Below are positions 13,413 through 24,599 of a DNA stretch of 64,000 nucleotides, in pieces (position 1 is the stretch's first letter; each line of letters opens with the position of its first letter). Location of the stretch: NCBI GenBank assembly GCA_003184365.1, contig NKYR01000083.1:62001-126000 (forward strand), in the 5' to 3' direction. The notes under the pieces were generated by a model. It was not told the DNA's origin, did not search any database, and saw only the letters and a program-made list of their open reading frames with translations. A program made the position numbers and the translations under genes. Source of the stretch: Evernia prunastri (taxonomy: Eukaryota; Ascomycota; Lecanoromycetes; Lecanorales; Parmeliaceae).

Positions 13413-14329
13413 ATGCCATCGCAGCCGTCGATTCCCCAGTTGCTATCTCCCAACCTTTCCTGCCTCCCTTATGCCTCTCTCACTCTCCTAACGTCAACTC
13501 TCGGCGCTACAACAAATTGGCTGATTTTACGATTCATTTGTGCCACGTTAAAGGGTCAATATTGCGGGACTGGCCATGGATTTCGCAGTATTCAGGAGGA
13601 TTCCTACGACCGAAGCCTAGTGCTAGTGAGCTGGCTGAAAGATGGGGCATGGTGGAGGGAGAGCGGACGGAAGCTGGTGAGCGGATATTGTGTCAGGGTA
13701 TCTACTTGTTTACGGGTCCGAAGCTGATCGGCACCTGCGCTTTTAGGGAGTGGATTTCCAAAGGGTAAATGTCGTTGATGGCTTGAGTACGGGACTAGGC
13801 TTAGGTACTGGTGGGATAGCAGATGTCGAGAACGCGATCATGAAGGTGGTTGGTAGCAATCAAACTGTGACCGGCAGAAGCAAAATTACACTGGTCTTGG
13901 ACGGCTTAGACTTCTTGCTTGCGGCTACGGGATCTGGGGTGCTGGAGGTGCTGGGTATGGTTGGGGAGCTCAGAGAGGTACGCCTTCTCTCCAACTACAT
14001 GCTCCACCGTGCACTTGGTTAACGAAGGTCTCGGTGAACAGCACGTCCATTCCACAATCATTGCCACAGCTGCCGACCTGCCCCTTTCCCAATCGCCCAC
14101 TACGCCTCTCGAGATATCGCACACGGCTTTCGTAATGAGCTTAGCGCACCAGGCGAGATCAATCATCAGCCTAAGGGGACTCGATACAGGCGTGGCGAAG
14201 GATGTCAGCGGTGTGCTAAGGATTAGCAAAGGAGCCGGGGAGGCAGCGGATGAAGTGTCTGTAGAGAGAGAGTGCCTGTATTATGTAGGCTCGGATGGCG
14301 GAGTGAAAGTGTTTGAGAGGGGTGCTTAA
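13413..14329 (+). CDS. elp6: Elongator complex subunit 6 (Elp6)
   Basis: Exons 13413-13676, 13747-13977 and 14042-14329 give 260 aa, close to yeast and human Elp6 (about 270). Elp6 forms a hexameric RecA-like ring with Elp4 and Elp5. This ring is part of Elongator, which modifies wobble uridine of tRNAs. Visible features are VLVSWLKDG after beta-strand 1, the Walker-B-like strand LVLDGLDFLLAATG near residues 135-150, and the C-terminal SLAHQARSIISLRGLDTG and VSGVLRIS typical of fungal Elp6. As in other Elp6 proteins, no canonical Walker A GKT is seen. Introns are 70 and 64 nt, both restoring phase 0. Identification rests on overall pattern and length. Confidence 0.8.
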
Positions 14330-14837
14330 GCCTCTTGGATTCGATTAAAGGGTATTGTGATACATTTGAACGTTCAATGAAGGCCAGTCATTGAATGTTG
14401 AAAGCGCTGGACCAGAGTCGAGCTTCGAAGCATTGCTGGAGGCTGGACAGAAGCCTAGTAGATGGCATTAGCGAGGCATAGCTCGAAAGAAACAATTCAG
14501 GAAATCTATAATCTCGTGCTGGTACAATCCCGCCTGCCGAGTATCAGCTCCACCGTTCAGAGAGAATGGCAACGAAGACGAGTAACGAGTTGGAGACCGA
14601 AATCCTCGAAAGCTTCAATAATTAAAACACGGATGAGGGAGTACTGTCGCGGGTAAATTACGGTCGCTAATGACCTCTAAGCGAGGTCTTGGCTAAATAT
14701 CGCACGTCCATCTTCCAAATTTACCAGTAACGACACTACCATACTCCAACCATTCTGACAGCGCAGGGTATGTACATTCTTGGATTCCTGATCGTCCCTA
14801 TATAACTGATTCAATACGACAGACAACCTAGCCCAAG
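14330..14837. other. Intergenic region and eL37 promoter
   Basis: No supported gene. A TATATAA sequence lies at about 14800-14806, roughly 35 bases before the eL37 ATG. It could be a core promoter element or lie within the 5' UTR. Confidence 0.35.
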
Positions 14838-15424
14838 ATGAGTGCGTTCTGAAACCCCCAGACGAGCCAGGAAGGGCTGCAATTGACCTCGGAACAGCAA
14901 AGGGTACCTCGTCCTTTGGTAAACGCCACAACAAGACGCACACCTTGTGCAGACGCTGCGGTAAGTCCACTGGTATACATCGTGGAACAGACGCTAGGAT
15001 TGTCCCGGGTTCAAAACCGGTCATCATCAATCGCGCGACCCTTCGTATGAACCGAGTGCTGTGCTAATTCCTCCTGTTCCAGGTCGCCGTTCCCTCCACA
15101 TCCAAAAGCACACTTGCTCGTCATGCGGCTATCCTGCTGCTAAGATCCGTCAATGTACGTTTCTCGCCTCCCTAATGTTCTCTGCGGGATAGTTCTACAT
15201 CCATCTCCGTCCTGTTCTCACCCATTACCCTCCTCTCCGACCGCTACTCCGCTCCGTGATCTGAGCCGTGTTTCACAGACAACTGGGGCATGAAGGCCAA
15301 GCGAAGAAAGACCACCGGCACCGGCCGCATGCGCTCGATGAAGGAGGTGCCGCGCAAATTCAAAAATGGGTTCCAGACCGGCGCACCAAAGGGAGCGAGG
15401 GGGGTGACTACGAATCCAGCGTAG
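14838..15424 (+). CDS. rpl37: 60S ribosomal protein eL37
   Basis: Exons 14838-14841, 14898-14960, 15083-15154 and 15279-15424 give 94 aa, the usual eL37 length. The first coding exon is only ATGA; splicing to CAAAGG rebuilds the conserved MTKGTSSFGKRHNKTH start. A C4 zinc finger is visible at Cys19, Cys22, Cys34 and Cys37. The protein is a zinc-binding component of the large subunit and contacts 25S rRNA. KEVPRKFKNGF and the C-terminal GARGVTTNPA are typical. The introns are 56, 122 and 124 nt, rather long for this window, as often in ribosomal protein genes; I did not see the repeated-intron signature in them. Confidence 0.95.
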
Positions 15425-16052
15425 AATGATCTGGGATGGTTGTAGGGTGGGAGTGTTGTCACGAAGGTGCACGGGCCAAAACCATGGATGGTCCTGCTAT
15501 GCAGCGGCTGTAGCTATGTATGCCCAGAGCAATGAAGAATTTGTGTTTGGACCTCAGTGGTCGAGTTTTGTGTCAGGAGAAGGCCTCTATTCGATGTGTT
15601 TGCTCTCTGTTCCTGGTGAAAATGATCGATCAAAGTCTTGAAGCAGTTCCAGAAAAGACGTACAAGAGCAGGCTGGCTTGCGTGCCAATGTCACTAATCA
15701 TTTCCCTCAGGGCTACTATTCTCTACACGCATTAAATCACCGGACTCAGTAAGCATGCGCTGCTATGTTTGCCGTGTCAAGCAAGAAGCTCTGATTCGAA
15801 CATGGCACCAATTGAGACCCGGCCGACGAGCTTCAGGATTGCAATTGCGCTTGGTCATTTGATCCACTTTCACCATTCATAACGTGGTATTTCATTACTG
15901 ACCGCTTGACCATTCGCAGTGTTACGTGCTAGTTCTCCATATCAACCACCGTTATCTACTCGTAAACTCTGTGCAATTCCATTCACCGGACGTCCTCTGA
16001 GCCCTTCTTTCCCTCTCCATTGTGAACTAGCTCTGACGGTTTCAGAGGCCGT
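15425..16052. other. Intergenic region
   Basis: The 3' flanks of two convergent genes, eL37 and the unknown minus-strand gene. No feature recognised. Confidence 0.5.
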
Positions 16053-17287
16053 TCAACAGCTCCAGCTCGAATGACATGGGCCTTCGCTGTTCGGGGCTGC
16101 TGAGAGCGCGCTGCGATTGTCAATTGCTTTCATGCCTGCTTCTTGTTGACGAGTCAACAGCGAGTTTGGCAAGCTGGGGAGCCGGCCCTTCCGAGCTGTC
16201 TTCGGCTCTTGATCATCGATGTGACCCTCTTCGATGCTCTCTGTAGGCGCCGTGCCGGAGGCCTTGCCTACTGAACCCTGCTTCCGGTTCGCCTTCGCCT
16301 TCGAACTCCTGGATCCACGGTTAGATGGTGACTCTTCGATGTTGTCGATTTTCACAGTGCGATGTCTTAGAGCCCGAGCTCCTTCCGTACTGACGTTCTC
16401 GAACCCGAAATCTGCCCAAGTCTGGTGAAGACCCAATGCTGGGTAATATGCTTTCTTTCTGGACGGGGACTGTTCAGCAGAGTGGTTGGAGACGGGTCCT
16501 AATTGCGGATTAGGATCTGCGTCGTGAATCTTCTTGCTGGCTGCTTTCTTTGTCTTCTCGTTCTGACTGGGGGCTTGTACGGCAAGCTCTGTGTTTTGCG
16601 TGACTGGAGCTGCGTGGCCAGGTACAACGGTGATATCAGTCTTAAATTGCTTATTCTTTTCTTTCTTCTGTCCCGTGGGCGGCCTGATTTTTGATTGTGC
16701 AACTGATGGAGGCCGGTCATCACCAGCGTCCTAAACTCAAGCCAGTAGGTGTCAGAAGTGGAGTCGCTGCCTATCAACGTGTGACTTACGGCTTCTCTGT
16801 AAACCTTGCCCCGTGACTTTCTCTTTTTCCGGTCTATTATCGAATAGTCTTGCAGTTCGTTGAACATCTTCTCGACTCCCGCGAGGATTCTAGCTCACAT
16901 CAGCGTGTTGAGGTGGAAGCTCATCATTGCACGCCACTTTTTCTTGTCCTTGGGCCAGCTCAGGGCATTGGGGCGAGACGTCTTCCCTTTCCAGAAGCGC
17001 TTGCCATAATCCTCCTCGTCTTCCACATATTCCCAAGCTAACATATACCCGGACAATATTTCCCGAGCGTTCTTTCTATGCTCTTTAGTGAGCAGAGCGT
17101 ATGTGTCGCTTGCATCTGCTTGTACTATCATTCCCTCTCTGATTAAGCGAGCAATGACGTGATCTTCATTTAATAATAAGTCATGCCTGCAAATACCTAC
17201 TAACCTCTCGTTGTCCATAATGCGAGGCCTCATGGGAATAAATAAGCGAGCGAGAGACTCGATGACGAATTCTATCCTACTTGACAT
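16053..17287 (-). CDS. Hypothetical protein, basic disordered C-terminal half
   Basis: Three exons in transcript order, 17287-16938, 16889-16790 and 16730-16053, give 375 aa. Introns are 48 and 59 nt; the second (GTAAGT to TTTAG) is clear, while the first uses a weaker GTGGCG donor. The N-terminal ~150 residues are a mixed globular segment (RLVGICRHDLLLNEDHVIAR; AREILSGYMLAWEYVEDEED) ending in ILAGVEKMFNELQ. The rest is Lys/Ser/Pro-rich, apart from an island reading AYYPALGLHQTWADFGFENV. I do not recognise the family. The many KK and RK patches suggest a nuclear protein, which is inference only. Confidence 0.6.
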
Positions 17288-18400
17288 GACAAGACAGGAT
17301 GCCTCTTGGGACTAGACCATTGTCGACAAGCAGTTTCTGGGCATCGCTCTTTCCTTTTATATCCAAGACCACAACGAACAATCGACTTGAGATCTCGACC
17401 ACTATGGCAGGATCTTTTCATTTGCTGTTGCCCCAATGGAAATCCTCGTACATCCTCATATATCGCGTACATGAAGAACCTATGACGGGGGCTGTTGGAG
17501 ATAAGTCCTGCCACATGATCAATTTGGAGGCGCACGTAAGTCATTTAGACAGCCTTGTTCCCAACCATGACTACTCCAGTAGACGAGAGATCCGCGAGCA
17601 ACGGGAAGAGTCTACCAAGGCACACCGCAAGCCAGCTCACTTATCGTTGGACAACAAGGGGCTTCCACACAGATGTAAGGTAGGTCCGTATGAATTGTAG
17701 GCATTCACACATCAAAGATGATTAAGACAGACAGTGAAACTTTGAGAAACATGGTCAACCACAAGAGCGGATGAACGACAACCGCGAATGTCGACTTCCT
17801 AGAAGGTCACTCTGAGTGACCACAACCCCTGACTGCAAACGACGTGACACTCCACGCTTTCGTTTGGAGAAGTGATTCTATCAGCAGATACTGACTGTGT
17901 CAGATATCTTCGGCGTCATCTAGAGACAAGGGTCCTCGCAGAGGTCCTCCATATTCCGCAAGCAGCTTGAGCCACCACGTGAGGCTGGCTGGCGACAGAA
18001 TGCATACAGCAAGTCGGCCTTGAAATCAGTCAAGGTTCTCGAGCGATACGAAATTTTTTACTCGGTACCGTTAAGCTGTTTCTCTGCGACGCTTTTCGAC
18101 TTTCGCCCAGAACCCTGTTGTTGTGATGGCTGCAATCGCTGAGTTGAGCTTGCTCTTGCCGATCTTCAAACCTTCAATCTCAGCCTTCTCTTCCACCAGG
18201 CACCCATTGATGGTCGACATCAGGATGGCTCTAGGCCGCTCGCATCCTTATTCCGGCTCTGGCTTTCAGTCTTTTCGTCGCGACTTGCTTAGGGGTTTGC
18301 GTTTTGTCTCGACCTCCAAAGATGCATTGAATTGATTGTCGTAACATCTCTCTGTAACGGGTCAAGCCATGTGATGGTTTTCAAAGGCGAATGCCACCAT
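17288..18400. other. Intergenic region with weak ORFs
   Basis: An open plus frame at 17299-17700 (133 codons) and an overlapping minus frame at 17272-17544 show no recognisable family or splice support. They are not called as genes. Confidence 0.4.
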
Positions 18401-19935
18401 TCACTCTTCGAAACTGTTCCTTCGACCCCAATTTCTTGGCTGGCGCTTTAGGAATGCTCCAACGGCTTTATGATATCTAGAGTCAGCATAACTCTTCAAA
18501 GACCAAATTGGATTCGTGAGACATGTCCCGGGGGTATTAGGCTCCTACGACATGTCTTACAAAACCCAAAAATGCAATGTGAACCAGGCAAAGGCATACC
18601 TCCCAGGTACCCCTCGTGACGTAAGAAGTAGGCTTTCTTTTCTCCCTTCGACCAGAATCTGATGGCATATGATAAGGTGTTCATCGTTTGCCGATGTCCA
18701 CGAATAAAAGAGCCTCCGAAATAGATGTGCTCGAGATTGTGCTTTTCGCTTTGCAGATATGCAATTTGGCCGATGTTGTTACTAATGGCATACAACAAGC
18801 TTCTGCTAATGTCTTCTGGGGCGAATGCCCGGTCTGTGTTGGAGCTTCCATTAATTGGTCGAGGATCACCGTTTGAAAGTCCACTTCCATCTTCGGCATC
18901 GCTTTCGCCTTGCCTCTTCATCTTGAAAACTTTACCAAAGCTACTGGCAATGGTACTGGTTTTCAGACCAATTTTGGTGTAGTCCGTGCCGTATATGTCA
19001 CCAACAAGCATATCGACTGCCGCATTGTCGCCTCGGTCGGCCATGTCGAGCATATCGTCGAATGTCCTTGCTCCCGTAAGCAGAGACAGAAGACCCCACA
19101 GAGTGCCTCCGCCGAGTGAGGTGCCACCAATGCGCTCGAACTGCTTCGACCCCGAGACTTTTATCATTGAGACGCCTGATCCAATATTGACCAGCAAATA
19201 CGGGTAGATATTGACGCGGGGTTCTTCGAAGCGCATTGGATCCGGATCGGCGTAGGTAAATACCTCGCGTGGAATCTCAGTGATGAAGAAGTCAAGGCCC
19301 ATTATCAAGCACTCCATCTCGTCTTCGCGAAGCACTTCTACCCCCAACACATTCTTCATCTGACCGTAAAATTTGAACGCGCCTCCACCAGTTGCCATGA
19401 CGCAAAGCTCTCCAGGCCGAGACCCATTCAGAGGCTGTTGTTTGGTTTTCAGTCCCTGCACGAACTTGAAGCACTGATCAATCCTGTCGGTCTCAAATTT
19501 GAGAAAGTTGAGTCTCCCTCCCAGCTAATATAGTGGCTGGAGTCAGCGTTCCTTCTCAGCATATTCATCGGGTGAGTAAGTGGGAACAAAACTTCTCAAA
19601 GACTGGCTCATAGCTCGACATTCCACGCAATACATATTGATTGAGGGAAAGATACAAACCTCCATGGAGTCCGGTTCCCGCGAAAAGTAGACGAGTTTAG
19701 CAAGAGACCCTCCTATGTCCAAAGCAACGTGGCTGACAACATTCTTGTGATTTGGTAAGCGGATGTCTCGGGAGTCGTGTTGGGCTCCATCGTCTGGGGT
19801 GGGAGAAGGCAGTTGATCGACAATGAAAGCCCCCTGGACATTGATTTTGACGTCGCCTGGAGATAGAATGGTCTCGTCAAGTAAAGAATTCCTTCGCTCT
19901 TGGAGGATTGGACGGTGGCTGTGTGACATTGACAT
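18401..19935 (-). CDS. Pantothenate kinase, eukaryotic type II
   Basis: Exons 19935-19660, 19524-18600 and 18465-18401 give 421 aa. The enzyme phosphorylates pantothenate, the first and rate-setting step of coenzyme A synthesis (CAB1 in yeast). Family marks are the N-terminal nucleotide-binding VALDIGGSLAKLVYF near residue 69, GGRLNFLKFET at the exon 1-2 junction, ATGGGAFKF, LLVNIGSGVSMIKV, the GGTSLGGGTLWGL loop and IYFGGSFIRG. The last exon supplies the normal ending AVGAFLKRQ after HEGYLG. Both introns (135 and 134 nt) are much longer than average and carry the repeated-intron signature. The gene diverges from the MFS gene at 20640 across a 700-bp promoter region. Confidence 0.92.
18466..18599 (-). 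repeat. Introner-like intron (pantothenate kinase, intron 2)
   Basis: 134-nt intron, GTATGC to AAG, with 3' signature GAAGAGTTATGCTGACTCTA and internal GACATGTC blocks. Splicing restores YLG-AVGAFLK. Confidence 0.6.
19525..19659 (-). repeat. Introner-like intron (pantothenate kinase, intron 1)
   Basis: 135-nt intron, GTTTGT to TAG, with 3' signature GAAGGAACGCTGACTCCAG. Splicing restores DSME-LGGRLNFLKFE. Confidence 0.6.
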
Positions 19936-20639
19936 GGTTGATTGCTCGCAAGGTACCTGACGTCGGTAATTAATTATGCAATCATTCTCCTCTACAATAT
20001 TATATGATTGTGTTTTTTGTGTATCCGGTTAAAGTGCATCAGAATAAGTGACGAAAACGTATGATTGCATTTAATAGGTATGCATGCAACTGATGCTGAT
20101 GCTGATGCTGATAGACCTCGGATCCCGGCTACAGTATGGTATTATCTCCGCGAGCTTATCTCCAAAGCTAAACTGAAGTAAGTTAAACTGTAAATTGAGT
20201 TTTTTCCATGATACGCGCAATTGCAACGGGAGTAGCCGAACAAAGCAGGATGACGTTCTGATACACAAGTCGACAAGGTGAAAGATACTGTATAGGTATC
20301 TTATTAGACCCTCTACTCTTTGACTCGGTCTTAAGCATCACGCATTTACGAGTACCTATTAATTCTATTTTATTTTATTTTTATTTTTATTTTTATTCTT
20401 TTCTTTTATTTCCATCACTGCCGAAAAAGCCCGGTCTGTTCTTTTATTTCCTTTCAACATGCCCCCTTCTTCTTCTTCTATTTTATATCTACTCCCTCCC
20501 CGCCTGCATGGCTTTCATTCATCATATACACATAAAGTACCAAAGTTGTTGTCTCACGTCCATCTTTTTCATCGGATTCCTCCCTCACCAGTACTAAGTC
20601 AACTTCTTCCTCTATATCGCCACCATCAATGTTAGAGAT
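19936..20639. promoter_or_regulatory. Divergent promoter region, pantothenate kinase / MFS transporter
   Basis: No gene. It holds a short CTGATG hexamer array near 20092-20113 and a T-rich ATTTT/TTTTA repeat tract near 20368-20410, followed by pyrimidine-rich sequence up to the MFS start. No specific regulator site can be named. Confidence 0.4.
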
Positions 20640-22717
20640 ATGCCAGATCTAAAACCTAGCCGTTCTGAACCAACTCCTAACTCAACGCCCAGAGCCCAAC
20701 TACCCCGTGGCAGGTCCAATACCACCAGTCGTCCCGATCTACTGCGCGTCTTTTCCGCCCAGCACCTCGATGATGTCTCCAACTATCACGGCGGCGACCA
20801 CGAGTCAAAATTTCAGGATGGGGATGATGGAACCGAATACTCTGATGAGCTTGAGCAAGTGAGGAATCAAGACTATGATGAAGCGGCTAGAAACGGGGAA
20901 GCGGAGGTTTCCGAGGTCCGAATGGGCGTTGCCGATACCCGAGACCTCGAGGCAAACCTGGAGAAGAAAGAAACTACGAGATCGATCAAGGACCCCAATT
21001 TGGTACGACTGATTGACTGTAGCCTCCGCAAAATATATACTCTCTGATTGACTGACTTCCTAGGTTACGTGGGACGGCCCCGAAGACCCCGAGAATCCCA
21101 AAAATTGGAAATTTTCGCGGAAATGGGCGGCCACAATCGTTGTATCGTCCTTCACTTTCATCTCGCCTGTCTCGTCGTCAATGGTGGCACCTGCTCTCAC
21201 CTCGATATCCAAAGAGTTTGGTATAACGAACGAGGTGGAGGCGCAGCTTGTGCTGTCGATCTTCGTCTTAGCTTATGCGCTGGGGCCTCTATTCTTGGGT
21301 CCGCTCTCCGAAATATACGGCCGCGTACCGGTCCTTCAGCTTGCGAACTTGGTATATCTGATCTTCAATATTGCATGTGGGGCCAGCAGAAATAAGGGGG
21401 AGATGATTGCTTTTCGGTTCCTCGCCGGTCTTGGAGGTTCTGCGCCATTGGCGGTACGTCTGCTTGCGGTCGACTTGTCTCGCTGTCATGAGGGCTTGCT
21501 GATTCTCTACAGCTTGGGGGAGGGTTGATTTCTGATTGTTGGTACGGCTCGAATCCGGGTCTGGCGCTTCCAGAAGCAATGCTAACTCTGAGTTCTGCGT
21601 AGGCGAGCTTCGGAAAGAGGCCGTGCCATCAGCATATACAGTCTTGCTCCCCTTCTTGGGCCCGCCATTGGTCCCATAGCGGGTGGCTTTATAACGCAAA
21701 ACACAACGTGGAGATGGACTTTCTGGGCCACGTCTATTGCCGATGGAATGATCCAGGTTATGGGGCTCTTCTTCCTCAAGGAAACGTATCCACCCAAGCT
21801 ACTTCATGCCAAGGCGGAAAGGCTTCGAAAGGACACCGGCAATACAGCTTTTCATACCGAATTTGAACATCCCGAACGAACGCTTGCCAATACTATGAAG
21901 CGCAGTCTAATCCGCCCCTTCAAACTTTTGGGTACACAACCAATAGTTCAAGCCCTGGCAATCTACATGGCATATCTTTATGGCATCATGTATCTGGTCT
22001 TGTCAACATTTCCAGGTTTGTGGTCGAGTCAATATCACGAGTAAGCCATCTTTTCCTCATTCATACTGTGTTTTGAGTTGCAGGACATTTTGCAGCAGTA
22101 AAAACAATTTCCCGGAGATGTTTCATGACTCAAAAGTGAATCTGAGAAGAGCTTTACTGACTCTGAAATTATGTAGATCTATTGGAATCGGAGGCTTAAA
22201 TTACATTTCTCTGGGCATCGGCTTTTTTCTCGGGACTCAAATCTGTGCTCCATTAAATGATCGTATCTACCGTCGATTGACAAAGAAGAACGACAACATC
22301 GCTCAACCCGAGTATCGCATTCCATTAATGATCCCAGGGAGTATCCTCGTTCCTTCTGGCCTCTTCATCTATGGTTGGACCAGTCAGTACCACACACATT
22401 GGATTGGACCGAACATCGGCGCAGCCCTGTTTGCGGCGGGTGTTATTATAGGATTTCAGTGTATCCAAACGTATCTCGTCGATTCCTATACGCGTTTCGC
22501 AGCTTCAGCCATCGCTGCAGCGACGGTACTCCGCAGCGCAGCAGGCTTCGGATTTCCATTGTTTGCTCCTTACATGTACAATGCTTTACACTATGGTTGG
22601 GGAAATAGTCTTTTAGGATTCATCGCTATTGGGTTGGGCGTACCAGCACCAATTTTGTTGTGGCATTTTGGAAAGAGGTTGAGGGAGAGAAGCCCTTTTG
22701 CTGCCGGCGGTGACTGA
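20640..22717 (+). CDS. MFS transporter, DHA1 (drug:H+ antiporter) type
   Basis: Exons 20640-21002, 21064-21453, 21513-21541, 21603-22040 and 22177-22717 give 586 aa. A ~125-residue polar cytosolic N-terminus precedes about 12 membrane segments. Marks of the DHA1 multidrug/polyamine group are DPENPKNWKFSRKW before TM1, LGPLFLGPLSEIYGR (motif A) in loop 2-3, APLLGPAIGPIAGGFI (antiporter motif C) in TM5 and the LKETYPPKLL loop after TM6. Family members export toxic compounds or polyamines at the plasma membrane; the substrate here is unknown. Exon 3 is a 29-base micro-exon. Two introns (21542-21602 and 22041-22176) carry the repeated-intron signature. Confidence 0.9.
21542..21602 (+). repeat. 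Short introner-like intron (MFS gene 1)
   Basis: 61-nt intron whose 3' part, CCAGAAGCAATGCTAACTCT, matches the shared signature although the element is much shorter than the others. It may be a deleted or degenerating copy. Confidence 0.45.
22041..22176 (+). repeat. Introner-like intron (MFS gene 1)
   Basis: 136-nt intron, GTAAGC to TAG, with 3' signature GAAGAGCTTTACTGACTCTG. An internal block TACTGTGTTTTGAGTTGCAG parallels TACTGCGTTTTTGAGTTGCG in the intron at 46367-46519. Splicing restores QYHE-SIGIGG. Confidence 0.65.
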
Positions 22718-23262
22718 GTGCATTGTCAGAGACGTCTTGATGATGTTGGTTGCATTAAATGGGGTGCACTTGAATGGCGTTCATGAAATGATGTCCCATA
22801 GCGCAATGATGAGCGTACAATCTTCAACTAGATATGTAAGACAATCGAGATACCAATTACTAGACGTTAGTCATCGACTGAGATTCGTGAAATGTTGAGT
22901 GACAAACCAGGCCAGTCTATCGGTTGGACGTTCAGCTATTCGAGAACCTCCCAGCCGCCTGGCCATGGTTCAATGCCTTGACTTGGACATTTCTGCCGTT
23001 GCCTGAACTTTCCATATGCACCAGGTTTAAGGGTGTGGTCCCTGCTTCATCGACATCTTCTTGGATTGACTAGGACTCTTGCGTCGAATCGAGGGCGCCA
23101 TTGCCTTTGAACATGCGTAGCGCCACTGCATTGCGCCTGATGACGTGGCGCTTGAAACTTTCGCAAACTCCGCTCTCTCTCTTGGCAGATGTGTTGTTCA
23201 TGCTTCTGTCAACATGATCTTTACATGCATGTCCGTACCGACGAGTATTCAACCTATCATTG
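22718..23262. other. Intergenic region
   Basis: The 3' flanks of two convergent genes. Only short open frames; nothing recognised. Confidence 0.5.
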
Positions 23263-24294
23263 CTAGCCATGGCCAAAGACAGTTTTGGGGATGTAAGGTT
23301 CTTCCAGATATTTCGCTTCTTCCGCGGTCAGCTCCTTTCCCCTAACCCCCAACGCTTCATCCAACCTTGCCACGCTGCTGAATCCACAAATAGGACTACT
23401 GATGCCCTTGTGCTTGAGCCAGGCCAATGCTACATGAGCCATTTTCCAGTCTCTCTTCTCGGCAAGCTCCTCTACCCGGGAGATAATTGAAAGGTCTGCT
23501 TCTGGTAGCGCTGGCTTGCCGGAAGAGCGGGTGGTGCTGCCGTTGACATGATGCGGGCGAGCGAGCTGGCCTTGGGACAGCGGGCCCCACGGTATCAACC
23601 CAACGCCTGTTTCCAGGCAGAATTTGTTCATCTCCCTCTCTTCCTCTCTGTACAGCAAGTTGTAGACGTTCTGCATCGACACGAACTTCGTCCATCCATT
23701 CTTCTCGGCCACGAATTGCATAGTTGCGAATTGATACGCCCACATGGAGCTTGCGCCTATGTAATGCACCTTTCCGCTCTCGACAAGGTCGTGCAGCGCT
23801 TTCATCGTCTCTTCCACGGGGACGGTCTTGTCGAAGCGGTGTATTTGTAGGAGATCGATATAGGGTGTGTCTAAGCGAGCTAGAGAAGCATTAACGGCAG
23901 CGAGTATTCCTTGCCGTGAGAGACCTCGCTGATTGACGTAGTCCAGACTGTTGTCGACATCCTTAAGAGCCATTACTTCAGGGCTGTTGCCTTCACGGAC
24001 GGTACCACACAGCTTCGTGCAAATGACCAACTTGTGGCGAGGGATTTTGTATTTCTTGATCGCTTTGCCAATGATCTCCTCAGACACGCCATTGCTATAC
24101 ACATTCGCTGTGTCCCAGGTGTTGAGGCCTCGGTCGAAGGCGGCCTTCAGTAATGGTAGCGCTTCGTTCTCTTCTACAACCCACGGCTGCCATCTCTTGT
24201 CTCCAATGCTCATAGCACCAAGGATGGGCACGGACACTCTCAGACCGCTCTTGCCAAGCTGCCTGTACTCTGCTTTTGGTATGTTGGTCGCCAT
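23263..24294 (-). CDS. Aldo-keto reductase, NADPH-dependent
   Basis: An intronless 343-aa (beta/alpha)8-barrel oxidoreductase. The AKR catalytic tetrad is complete: Asp61 and Tyr66 in WDTANVYSNG, Lys94 in VICTKL and His152 in LLQIHRFD. The family start YRQLGKSGLRVSVPILGAMS is intact. The sequence resembles the fungal group annotated as versiconal hemiacetal acetate reductase-like or YakC/Aad-like AKRs, which reduce aldehydes and ketones with NADPH. The substrate cannot be deduced. No pathway genes surround it, so a role in a metabolite cluster is not supported here. Confidence 0.92.
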   Translation of the reverse strand: MATNIPKAEYRQLGKSGLRVSVPILGAMSIGDKRWQPWVVEENEALPLLKAAFDRGLNTWDTANVYSNGVSEEIIGKAIKKYKIPRHKLVICTKLCGTVREGNSPEVMALKDVDNSLDYVNQRGLSRQGILAAVNASLARLDTPYIDLLQIHRFDKTVPVEETMKALHDLVESGKVHYIGASSMWAYQFATMQFVAEKNGWTKFVSMQNVYNLLYREEEREMNKFCLETGVGLIPWGPLSQGQLARPHHVNGSTTRSSGKPALPEADLSIISRVEELAEKRDWKMAHVALAWLKHKGISSPICGFSSVARLDEALGVRGKELTAEEAKYLEEPYIPKTVFGHG

Positions 24295-24599
24295 GGTGCT
24301 GGAGCTGCGTTCAACGAGGTGTTAACGCCGTGCACTGATGCAGCTTGGAGACGTAGGAGGAAGGATCATAGGTACTCAGATAAGGCGCACCTTGTCCGTG
24401 ACTAATCTCATGCGATATTTACTGCTAACGAGTACATGAGCGTTTTCGGGTATTAATGTAGACAGTTTACGGATAAGCCGTAGTAAAATGTCAAAGCTAA
24501 GCAACTAGTGTGCTAGCTTGTCGGATAGGGACCTTAGGTAATACACGCTAAATGGCTGAGTACTTGGCAGACAAGGATAATATAAATCATTAGCCTTTG

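Noticed and set aside
18401..24294. A secondary-metabolite or catabolic cluster around the MFS transporter and aldo-keto reductase
   Set aside because: No synthase, P450, or pathway regulator lies nearby; the neighbours are housekeeping or unrelated.
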